From assembly GCA_000482145.1 (NCBI GenBank), contig AUXH01000230.1, positions 1-26,855 on the forward strand: a stretch of 26,855 bases of DNA. The letters run 5' to 3'. A program made the translations under genes and the position numbers. The notes beneath the pieces were generated by a model, which did no database searches, was not told the origin of the DNA, and saw only the letters and a program-made list of their open reading frames with translations. The DNA is from Strigomonas culicis (Eukaryota > Euglenozoa > Kinetoplastea > Trypanosomatida > Trypanosomatidae). This document shows, piece after piece, positions 6,845 through 14,497 of this stretch. Every line of letters starts with the position of its first letter. Within the stretch, counting starts at the first letter, position 1.

Positions 6845-8047
6845 TTACGTTGAGCTTCCCTGCTGCTGCTGCTGTTGCCGCAGCAGCGGGCTGCGGGAGG
6901 GCAGGTTGGGGTTCTGCAGCACGGCTGCCTGCGCGGCCTCCGCCTGCTCCGCGGTGACCGAGGCGGCGCGCGCCACGGCCAGGTTCGCGGGCTGCTCGCC
7001 CGCCGCCTGCAGCACCGGCTCCCCGCGCTGCTGCCGCTCCTGCTGCGCCGTGACCTGCGCGCGCTCGTAGTCCATCATGCGCCGCAGCAGCTTGCTGTAG
7101 CTCTCGAACCACTGAAACTCCTTCGTGGTGTAGTCCGAGAACTTGCCGGTGGGGTCCATGAGGTACATAATGATGGAGTGGTCAACCAAGTAGTCGTCCG
7201 CGCTCATCGCCTCCTCGTCCGGGATGGCGAAGTACACACGGTACTGCCGCGCGGCCTCCTCCACCTGCTCCGCCGTGCCGACGAGCCCCATGATGCGGGG
7301 GGAGAAGTCCCGCAGGTACTCCCGAATCTTCGCCGGCGTGTCGCGGCGCGGGTCGAGCGACACAAAGATGGGCTGCCAGTAATCGCGCCCCACCTTCGCG
7401 TCGAGGTGCTGGATGACGCGGCTCATCTTCGCCATCTCCTCCGGGCATATGTCGGGGCAGTTTGTGAAGCCGAAATAGATGTACAGCCACTTCCCCAGTA
7501 GGTCCTTGTCCGTCACCGTCCTGCCGCTGTGCACGTCTGTCAGCGTGAAGGGCCCGCCGATGCTCGGGCCCTCGTCGCTGTCGAAGGACTTCACAGCGCG
7601 CAGCCGCGGGTCGAAGCGCAGCTGCTCGCGGCGGATGCGGATCGACAGCACCACGGTGCCGACCGCCAGCGCGAGAAAGCCCACCGCCCACAGCATCCAC
7701 ATGGGGTTGTCGCGCGCCTCACTGATCGCCTCCCCGACCGTGCGCGTGGCGCGCTCCTCCATCTCCTTCTGTTCCACGTATTCGTTGTAGGTGTAAATCT
7801 GCGAGTCCTTCTGCTCCGCGACGCGGATGTGGGTCGGCTTGTAGGCGTCCACGATGTCAATGTCCTTGCCGCCGCTGCGGCCCGTGTTGGCCGCCCCGCG
7901 CCGCTGGCAGTGCAGCGCCGCAGGGCGGGCCAGCACCACCAGCAGCAGCGGCGCCGGCCGGCGGCCGCCGCGGCACGCCGCGGTCACGCCGACGCGCAAG
8001 AGGGAGCTACAGGTGGAGGCCGTCGCCAAGTAAAACTGACGCCGCAT
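6845..8047 (-). CDS. SCO1: SCO1-type copper chaperone for cytochrome c oxidase assembly (400 aa)
   Basis: A member of the SCO1/SenC thioredoxin-fold family, which delivers copper to the CuA site of cytochrome c oxidase subunit 2 at the mitochondrial inner membrane. The sequence shows an Arg/Ala-rich N-terminus (about 1-50) resembling a mitochondrial presequence, one hydrophobic segment (about 116-136, MWMLWAVGFLALAVG) and the fold core starting near GPFTLTD (165). The copper ligands are present: the CxxxC motif NCPDICPEE with Cys197 and Cys201, and the distal His290 in VDHSIIMYLMDP. FVSLDPRRDTP (about 228-238) is also family-typical. The C-terminus carries an Ala/Gln-rich extension of about 70 residues ending in a six-Gln run, beyond the usual family end. 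The ATG lies 8 bases upstream of TA-rich DNA. Cytochrome c oxidase assembly implies a respiring mitochondrion in at least one life stage. Confidence 0.93.
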   Translation of the reverse strand: MRRQFYLATASTCSSLLRVGVTAACRGGRRPAPLLLVVLARPAALHCQRRGAANTGRSGGKDIDIVDAYKPTHIRVAEQKDSQIYTYNEYVEQKEMEERATRTVGEAISEARDNPMWMLWAVGFLALAVGTVVLSIRIRREQLRFDPRLRAVKSFDSDEGPSIGGPFTLTDVHSGRTVTDKDLLGKWLYIYFGFTNCPDICPEEMAKMSRVIQHLDAKVGRDYWQPIFVSLDPRRDTPAKIREYLRDFSPRIMGLVGTAEQVEEAARQYRVYFAIPDEEAMSADDYLVDHSIIMYLMDPTGKFSDYTTKEFQWFESYSKLLRRMMDYERAQVTAQQERQQRGEPVLQAAGEQPANLAVARAASVTAEQAEAAQAAVLQNPNLPSRSPLLRQQQQQQGSST

Positions 8048-9076
8048 GCTTTTGTATATATATGTGTGTGTGTTGTGATGATAATAATAACAGTTTCCTC
8101 TTTAAGATAAATTGTGAAAAAAAAAATGTAGAAGAAAAACAATTTGTCTTTCTGTTTCCCTTTTGTGTAGCTTTCGCAGTGCATTCGGTAGAGAAGAAGA
8201 AATCAATTTAAAAAAAAAGATGAAGATGGTAAGAGGGAGAGTGAGGAATCTAATTATGCTTTGTTGGTTTTCGTCTCCTCGAGAGGATCAGCTTGCATTA
8301 GATTTTTTTTTTGTGTGTGTGTGTGCGTATACAGTTGCACCCACATCAAAACTCTCAACAGAGATAAAAAAAAGAATGGAAGAAGAGAAAAAAATACGTT
8401 TCTTTTTTCTTCTCTGAGACTTATATGTCATAGATATACATACATGTATTAGATTCGCTTGTATGCTGTTGGTTAGGGATCAAAACAGAAAAAAAAAACA
8501 ACTACATGAAGTGTAATGTCGATAAATACGAAAAGAGAAAAAAAAAACTCTTTCCAACAGATTTCTCTTCTGCATTCTATACATATGATTTTCCCTATTT
8601 TTTTTCCTTTATATATAATCGTGTTGTACATTTTTTTTTCTTTTCTTTTAAATCACTCTTTTTCTTTTTTCATACGAAAAAAAAAAAGAAAAAGAACACC
8701 AAAAAAAAATCCCTACAATGTTTAAAAAAAAAAATGGAGAGAACAGAATATGATACCTCCATTATTTACGCAATATACGTTATGTACATGGTGTATTCAT
8801 GTTCTTACATACATAACTATATACCATCAGTACAAAAAAAAAAGTAAAAGAAAAACAAATCAAATGGGCAGACGAAAATATGCTTTTTTTTTGCTCGTTA
8901 AGTGTCTACAGCGACTCTTTTTTTTTTGCACATTTTCATTCAACTCAACTTTTCATTCGCTTTCATATGTTTATGTTTTTCTTCTCTTTTTTTTTCCTTC
9001 CTATCTTTTGTATTTTTTATTGTTGTTTTTATTCTTTAGTTCTTATATTTATGCGCCAGTAGTGGGTGTGCTCTTT
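8048..9076. other. Intergenic spacer upstream of SCO1
   Basis: AT-rich, with many A and T runs, a short GT run near 8308-8324 and tatata/acatac-rich stretches. No gene is supported; plus-strand open frames here are Lys/Phe/Ser/Tyr-rich homopolymer translations. It should hold the 3' UTR of the 9077-11827 gene and the SCO1 5' UTR. Confidence 0.65.
8100..8127 (-). promoter_or_regulatory. Predicted trans-splice acceptor for SCO1
   Basis: A run of about ten T on the minus strand (8118-8127) is followed by the first AG at 8101-8100, giving a 5' UTR of about 52 bases. It is a pattern-based prediction; other AGs exist further downstream. Confidence 0.4.
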
Positions 9077-11827
9077 TTACTGCCCACGCACCTCTTCCCC
9101 ACCCTCCTCGTTGGCGTCCTGCTGAGCGGGCTGCTCCTTCACGCAGTCATCCACCACCACCTCCTCGGGCTCTGCCGCGCCGGTGCCCTCGGACGGCGCG
9201 TGGGGCTGCGTGGTCTCGAACGCATCACCGTCCGGCGCGACCTCGGCCACCTCCGCGTTGCTCGTGCGCTCCGCCGCGGCCGCCGGCTCCTGCGGCTCGT
9301 CCGCGTCGGACTCCTGCGGCAGCGGCACCGGCTCCGTGCGCGTGTTCGCCTCGTCCTGCGTCTCGTCGTGCGTCTCCGTGAGGCCCATGGCGGCGGCGGT
9401 GCCGGCGGCGGTGGCGCCGGCGGCGGTGCCCTCGGTCGCCTCCTCATCCGCGGCGGCCGCCTCCGGTGCCTCCTTGGGCGCCGACGGCTGGCACGCGTCG
9501 GCCTCCGTGTACAGCTCCGCAAGGCACACCTTCGCGACGTCGTAGTCTTCGCGCACGATCGGGACGGTGATGGCCGCCACGCGGTAGTCCACGTCCGTCT
9601 TGGTCGCCTCGTCGAACTCCTCCTCGAGCTCCCCGTACTCGTTGTAGTAGTCCGTCTCCGTCTGCGTGACGCCGAGGCCGGTGAGGTTCAGCAGCCCGCG
9701 GTTGCGCTTGAAGGTAACCTTCTCGTAGAACATGGTCAGCGTCGTGAAGGCGCCACTGTCGACGAGCGCCTGGAGCTCCGCGTCGTCGAGCTCGCCGCTG
9801 TGGCGGACGGTGAAGTCGATGAGCAGCGAGCCGGCGCGGGCGTCGATGTCGGTGATGTTGCTCGCCGCGATGTGCAGCACCTCTGTCAGGTCCATCTTGA
9901 AGGCCACGACCATCCCCTCGTAGTCCTCGGGGTCCGCCAGGATGGCGCGCCAGTCGCCGTCCATGCGGAAGTGCAGGCGGCTCAGCTTGAAGTCGGGGCG
10001 CTTGACCGCCATCGTGATGCCGCGCACGCCGCGGCCGACCGCGTTGAGGTGCGCTATGCGGCTGAGCGTCGCCGCGTGGCGGCGCTCCGTGTCGCGCAGC
10101 ATGCGCTCGAGCTGCTCCAGCTCCTCGTCCTCCTCCGGCGTCCGCGCGGATCCCTTCGCGCGGAGCTCGGCGATGCGGGCGCGCAGCTCGGCGAGCTCCG
10201 CCTCCTCGCGCGCCTTGCGCAGCAGCAGGTCATCCATCTCCTCGTTGTCGTGCTGCAGCACCGCGCTCTGGATCGCCTCGCGCAGCAGCAGACGCTGCTC
10301 CTTGTTGAGCCGCACGTAGCCGTCCGCATCCTCGCGCGCGCCGGAGCCGAAGTTGATGAGGATCGTGTCGCGAAGAATGATTTCCTGGATGTACACGCCG
10401 GGCTCGCCGGCGTGGGTGCGGCGGTAGAAGAGCGTCTCCGCCTTGTAGGCCTTCAGCGGCTGCACCACGTCCGCGCGCGGCTGTGCGCCGAGGATGAGCA
10501 GCTTCTTCTCCACCAGCTCCTGCTCGATGCGGGAGATGCCGACGCGCATGTCGTTCACCTCGCGCAGCAGCACGCGCTGCTCCTGCTGCTCCGCCAGGCA
10601 CTCCTCCACCGCAGTCGCCTGCAGCTCGCCGGCAACGCTGCACTCGAGCTGCGCGTTGATCCACGCGCGGCAGGCGGCGTCCAGCACGGCCAGGCCGCCG
10701 ACCGCGACGCCCGCCGGCGGCACCTGCGGCGCCTCGCCGGTCGGGCTCGCGGGGCGGGCGCGCTTCTTCCGGCCCGCCTGAACGTCCAGCTCCAGGTCGC
10801 AGAGGTTCACCACGTTACGGCGGCGCTTCAGCCCCATGGGCGTCACGGTGCAGTCCCACCCATAGAAGCGGTCCATGAAGTTTGGCTGGCGCATCGCCGC
10901 CTGCGCGTCGTCCCACGTGATGGCCTGGTCTTCGTGCACAATGAGCATGAGCGCGCGCACGAGGTTACCCATGTCCTCACTGGGCACCGTGTTGCAGCGC
11001 AGGTCCCGCCACTGGCGCGGCGGCACCGCGCGCAGCCGGGCGCGCGCCGCGTCGAGCTGCGTCAGCGCGGCCGCGACGCGCGCGACGCCCTGTGACTGCT
11101 TCTGTCGCGTCCCGTCGCGCGCGGCGAAGAGGCGCAGGCCGGCCTCGCGCTCCGCCTCGATCGCCTCGGCCAGCTCCGCGCGCAGCGACTCGCGCGCCTC
11201 CCAGATGGTAACGCGGCCGAGCGCGGCGGCCTTCTTCTGCAGCGCCTCCTCCGTGCGCGGGTCCTGCGCGGTCGCCTCGCGGTTGACCGCGTCGTAGTTG
11301 AGCACCTTCACCGTGTGCGGGGACGGGAAGCTGAGGATCTTGCCGATCTGGTGCCGCCACTCCTTCGACGCAGAGACGCGCTCGTACGCGACGTAGTCGC
11401 CGACCGCCAAGTCGGTGCGCTCCTTCGTCGTCACCAGCGCGCCCTCCGCCTCTTCCTCAGCGTCCTCCTCCTCCTCCGGCATCAGGCCGACGTCCACCGG
11501 GGGCACGAAGGCGGCCTCTTCGTCCACATCGGGCACCACGGGGGCCTCCTCCTCGGGGAGAAAGTTGGCCTCATCATGCGCCGCCACGGGGGCCTCCTCC
11601 GCCTCGTCGGGGAGGAAATTGGCTTCTTCGTCGGGCACCACGGGGGCCTCCTCCTCGTCCGGCAGGAAGTTGGCCTCCTCCGGCGCGGCATGGGCCTCCT
11701 CCTCCTCGACCACGTGGGCCTCCTCATCCTCCGCAATGGCTTCCTCCGGCGGGTAGGCCTGCTCGTCACTGTGGATGGAGGGCCTGTCCTCGTGAGCTCC
11801 GATCGAGCTAGAACGGTGGCTGGACAT
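9077..11827 (-). CDS. Large cytoskeletal protein with Tudor-like, dynein-stalk-like and FAZ1-type domains (916 aa)
   Basis: The ATG is at 11825-11827. Order of parts: residues 1-130 are strongly acidic with four loose repeats of EEANFLPDEEEAPVVPD type. About 138-182 (VGDYVAYE...WRHQIGKIL...TVKVLNYD) looks like a Tudor/SH3-like barrel. About 265-395 resembles the microtubule-binding stalk tip of dynein heavy chain, with ALMLIVHEDQAITWDDAQ, QPNFMDRFYGWD and the closing helix LDAACRAWINAQLE. About 400-445 and 530-595 are charged coiled-coil candidates. About 618-702 matches the FAZ1-type conserved domain, with FRMDGDW, AFKMDL, GSLLIDFTVRH and FTTLTMFYE. The last 140 residues are acidic Ala-rich low complexity. 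There is no ATPase (AAA) part, so it is not a dynein motor. I infer a flagellar attachment zone or axoneme-linked protein that may bind microtubules. No exact orthologue is recognised. Confidence 0.72.
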   Translation of the reverse strand: MSSHRSSSIGAHEDRPSIHSDEQAYPPEEAIAEDEEAHVVEEEEAHAAPEEANFLPDEEEAPVVPDEEANFLPDEAEEAPVAAHDEANFLPEEEAPVVPDVDEEAAFVPPVDVGLMPEEEEDAEEEAEGALVTTKERTDLAVGDYVAYERVSASKEWRHQIGKILSFPSPHTVKVLNYDAVNREATAQDPRTEEALQKKAAALGRVTIWEARESLRAELAEAIEAEREAGLRLFAARDGTRQKQSQGVARVAAALTQLDAARARLRAVPPRQWRDLRCNTVPSEDMGNLVRALMLIVHEDQAITWDDAQAAMRQPNFMDRFYGWDCTVTPMGLKRRRNVVNLCDLELDVQAGRKKRARPASPTGEAPQVPPAGVAVGGLAVLDAACRAWINAQLECSVAGELQATAVEECLAEQQEQRVLLREVNDMRVGISRIEQELVEKKLLILGAQPRADVVQPLKAYKAETLFYRRTHAGEPGVYIQEIILRDTILINFGSGAREDADGYVRLNKEQRLLLREAIQSAVLQHDNEEMDDLLLRKAREEAELAELRARIAELRAKGSARTPEEDEELEQLERMLRDTERRHAATLSRIAHLNAVGRGVRGITMAVKRPDFKLSRLHFRMDGDWRAILADPEDYEGMVVAFKMDLTEVLHIAASNITDIDARAGSLLIDFTVRHSGELDDAELQALVDSGAFTTLTMFYEKVTFKRNRGLLNLTGLGVTQTETDYYNEYGELEEEFDEATKTDVDYRVAAITVPIVREDYDVAKVCLAELYTEADACQPSAPKEAPEAAAADEEATEGTAAGATAAGTAAAMGLTETHDETQDEANTRTEPVPLPQESDADEPQEPAAAAERTSNAEVAEVAPDGDAFETTQPHAPSEGTGAAEPEEVVVDDCVKEQPAQQDANEEGGEEVRGQ

Positions 11828-12481
11828 GAGGCTGGTGTCGGTATATGTTTTATCAAAAAAAAAAAATGTAGATTTGTTTTTTTTTGTTTTTGATTATTCT
11901 TTTTTTTTTTTGGTTTAGTTAGTTTCCGGGAAAACTAGAGATACTGTATTAGATGGAGATTGAAAGAAAAAACGAAAAGGGAAACAGTGTTAGTGCTTCG
12001 CCAATCAACTTCAAAAGGAAAAAACAGAGAGGAGAAGAGAGCACAGTGTTAATACAAAAATGCTGTAAAAAAAAAAAAGAACATATAGAAACAGAACAAA
12101 ACAAGGGTTCTCATCTGTCATGTTTTGGAAGAGCTGCCTCTCTTGGTGGTATGCCATACAGCTGCAGGAAGAGCAGTCGCTCGCTCCTTTCGCTATGAAT
12201 GAAAAAAAAAAAAGTTGGTCATCTGATGGTTCGTCGGATGCACTCAATGCACTCCATTAAGCGTAAAGAGGTGATTATTATCGTTTAGAGAAACACGATG
12301 AAAAAAAAAAAACAGAGCGTTATGTACAACGTGAGATTCACTTTTGTTCAGTCTCTTCTTCCCTCTTTTTTGTTGGTGTTGTTGTTAGTGTCGTTATGGT
12401 CGGCGTTGGTGTTTATTTGTTTATTTAATTATTTTTTGAAAATGGTTTTGTTTTGTTATCAGTAGCCATGGACACGACCGC
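11828..12481. other. Intergenic spacer upstream of the 9077-11827 gene
   Basis: AT-rich, with A runs (11855-11866, 12069-12079, 12301-12311) and GTT-rich DNA near 12375-12395. No gene is supported on either strand. On the minus strand the T run at 11855-11866 lies close to the ATG and could be the polypyrimidine tract of that gene, but the first AG (11833-11832) would leave only a 4-base leader, so the acceptor is uncertain. Confidence 0.6.
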
Positions 12482-13612
12482 CTACGCCGCCTTCGCCTCG
12501 ACCACGTTCTCGTTCCGTGTTAGATTATGATTGTTGCCCGTCGGCTTCGTGGCGCCGCCCGCGGCCTCCTTCTCCGCCTGTTCCGCGCCGTTCGCGTTGC
12601 TGTTGAAGTTGGACCAGTAGGCGTGCATCTCCAGCGCGACGACGCAGCTGTCGCGCACGATGGGCTCCGGGTGGGTCGCGTACTCGCGCAGCACCGGCAG
12701 CGTCGCCTCGTCCGCGATGGCGCCGAGGGCCTCCGCGGCCTCGTGGCGCACCATCGCGGCCTCCGCCTCATCCCGGAGTGCGGCGATGAGCGCCGGCTGG
12801 CTGCGCGGACGCTCGAGCTGCCCCAGCACGAAGGCGACCTCGTGGCGGAAGAGCGCGGAGCTCGTGTCCTCGCGCAGCGCGCGCGACAGCGCGTCGACGG
12901 CGGCGTCCGTGCCGATGTTACGCAGCGTGAACATGGCCATGTAGCGCTCCAGCAGCGACGCGCCGCCGTCCGTGTTGAGGAGGATGGGCGTCAGCGCCTC
13001 CACCGTCGTCGGCACGGCGCCCTGCCGCCGCTGCAGCTCCTCGGCGCTCATCGTCTCCGCCGCGAAAGCCGGCATGGGGTCCACCGACACGTACGGGCAG
13101 TCCGCCGGCGGCTGCAGCGCCGCCTTGCCCTTCTTTTCCTGCATGTAGATGCGCGCGAGGGCAAGGATGCAGCTCTCGCGGATCGCCACCTCCGGTTCCG
13201 CGTCCTCCTGTTCATAGTGCCGCAGCGCCTCGATCGCCGCCGGGCTGGCGATGGCGCCCAGTGCCTCCGCCGCCTCGTGCCGCGTCACCGTGTCGTAGCC
13301 GGCGAAGTCGTCATCCGCAGCCGCCGCAGCCGCCGCACCGCTGGGGTGGTAGTGGATGCGCTGGTTGCGCAAGATGGACACGAGCCCCGGCACCGCCGCG
13401 TCGCAGCCGCTCTGGCCAATGTTGTAGACGACCTCGTGCTGCAGCAGCACGGAGTCCGTCGTGTCCACCGCCTCCAGCAGCACCTCGACGCCCGGCAGCG
13501 TGTGCAGGTAAGTCTGCTTCAGGCGGTAGACCTCGCGCAGCCGCAGGTCCAGCGAGCTCTGCGGGTCCAGCAGCTGCCGGAAGTCTTCGCGGAGCGACTC
13601 GTAGGTGAGCAT
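12482..13612 (-). CDS. DOHH: Deoxyhypusine hydroxylase (376 aa)
   Basis: A HEAT-repeat di-iron monooxygenase that hydroxylates deoxyhypusine on eIF5A, the last step of hypusine formation, in the cytosol. All four His-Glu metal-binding motifs are present in two symmetric pairs: HEVVYNIGQ (59-60) and [10 protein letters not shown] (112-113), then [10 protein letters not shown] (257-258) and [10 protein letters not shown] (290-291). Between the halves lies a linker with DCPYVSVDP and a kinetoplastid-like insertion; an eight-residue Ala run (93-99 region) separates the first two motifs. The open frame continues 74 codons upstream, but that part translates a pyrimidine tract (Pro/Ser/Leu/Phe-rich), so I take the ATG at 13610-13612, where [16 protein letters not shown] begins. 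The C-terminal tail (Asn/Ala-rich, about 40 residues) exceeds the family core. The assignment is secure. Confidence 0.95.
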   Translation of the reverse strand: MLTYESLREDFRQLLDPQSSLDLRLREVYRLKQTYLHTLPGVEVLLEAVDTTDSVLLQHEVVYNIGQSGCDAAVPGLVSILRNQRIHYHPSGAAAAAAADDDFAGYDTVTRHEAAEALGAIASPAAIEALRHYEQEDAEPEVAIRESCILALARIYMQEKKGKAALQPPADCPYVSVDPMPAFAAETMSAEELQRRQGAVPTTVEALTPILLNTDGGASLLERYMAMFTLRNIGTDAAVDALSRALREDTSSALFRHEVAFVLGQLERPRSQPALIAALRDEAEAAMVRHEAAEALGAIADEATLPVLREYATHPEPIVRDSCVVALEMHAYWSNFNSNANGAEQAEKEAAGGATKPTGNNHNLTRNENVVEAKAA

Positions 13613-13615
13613 GCG

Positions 13616-13675
13616 AGGGGGGGGGGAGAGGGAAAGAGTGGGGAGGGGAAAGGAGAGAAGGAGAGGGGGGGGAGA
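13616..13675 (-). promoter_or_regulatory. Long pyrimidine tract directly upstream of the DOHH start codon
   Basis: About 60 bases of almost pure C/T on the transcribed strand end three bases before the ATG, with no AG in between. If splicing uses the AG at 13702-13703 the tract lies within the mature 5' UTR, where it could affect translation; otherwise the acceptor would fall inside the predicted coding region. Confidence 0.6.
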
Positions 13676-13701
13676 TCCCGAGCGAACGAACAAAAAGGAA
13701 A

Positions 13702-13714
13702 CTAGAAAAAAAAA
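13702..13714 (-). promoter_or_regulatory. Predicted trans-splice acceptor for DOHH
   Basis: The minus strand reads a run of nine T, then CTAG, with AG at 13703-13702. This is a classic polypyrimidine-AG and predicts an 89-base 5' UTR that includes the long pyrimidine tract. Confidence 0.5.
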
Positions 13715-14440
13715 GTATTGAAAGAGAGAGAAGTTGTATGTAGCTGCGGAGGTGGCGTTGCACACGCACAAGAGCGAACGAAAAGAGAGAGAGAGAAGGG
13801 GAAGAGGTATCCAATATGTACAAGACATCTGCATTGTGTGTGTAAGGATCGTTGCATTATCATTTATGTCTCATGAGTATGTTTCTTTTTTTGTTGTTGT
13901 TTGATTGCTTATTTGTTTGTTTGTTTTTATAACAATGTAGTGTTTAAACTTAATGTTTCACTTTTGTTCTCAAATTCGATTTGTAAGCGAATGAAAAGGG
14001 CAAAAAAGGATGAACATGTCCTGCGAAAGAGTGAAGAAACACTAGAAGAAGTGAGAAGGGAAAAAAAAGAGAAAAAAGAGAAAGAAAAAAAAATGTTGAT
14101 CATCTCATTCATTGTTTCTTCCTTCTGTTGTTGCACTTTAATCTATACATTTTTTCTTCTTCTTTTTGTTATTATTATTGACTTGTGGAACTCCGCTCGT
14201 TCCTTCGCTCTCTTTCAAAAAGTCTATGATGTGCATCTCGGTGACAAAAAAGCGCTTAATATAACAATGGGGGTGTTCTTCTCCCACGTCCCTGTACATA
14301 AAGGAAAGGGAAAACAACAACAGCAACAACACGAAAAAAAAAATCTGTCTGTCCTTTTTATTATTACTATCATTATTCATAACGGCTCCTCTGTGATAAT
14401 GATGTTGCTCTTTCTGTTACTCTTGACAACAACTCCTTTT

Positions 14441-14468
14441 TTTGTTTGTTTGTTTGTTTGTTTGTTTG
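14441..14468. repeat. (TTTG)n microsatellite
   Basis: About seven TTTG units immediately downstream of the exportin-like gene. Confidence 0.9.
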
Positions 14469-14497
14469 CTTCACAATGATATGATGATTGCGCGCGT

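Larger units (their letters stand above)
13613..14497. other. Intergenic spacer upstream of DOHH
   Basis: AT-rich beyond the DOHH pyrimidine tract, with A/G-rich runs near 13990-14095, TTTG tetranucleotide repeats (14441-14468) and T runs. No gene is supported. It contains the 3' flank of the exportin-like gene and the DOHH leader. Confidence 0.65.

Noticed and set aside
8750..11095. 781-codon plus-strand open frame
   Set aside because: It is antisense to the 9077-11827 gene. The product is Arg/Leu/Val/His-rich with no motif, as expected from the complement of GC-rich coding DNA, and the N-terminal part translates A/T-rich spacer.
13613..13834. 74-residue N-terminal extension of deoxyhypusine hydroxylase
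   Set aside because: It is Pro/Ser/Leu/Phe-rich translation of pyrimidine tracts, contains a likely splice acceptor, and is not part of the DOHH family.
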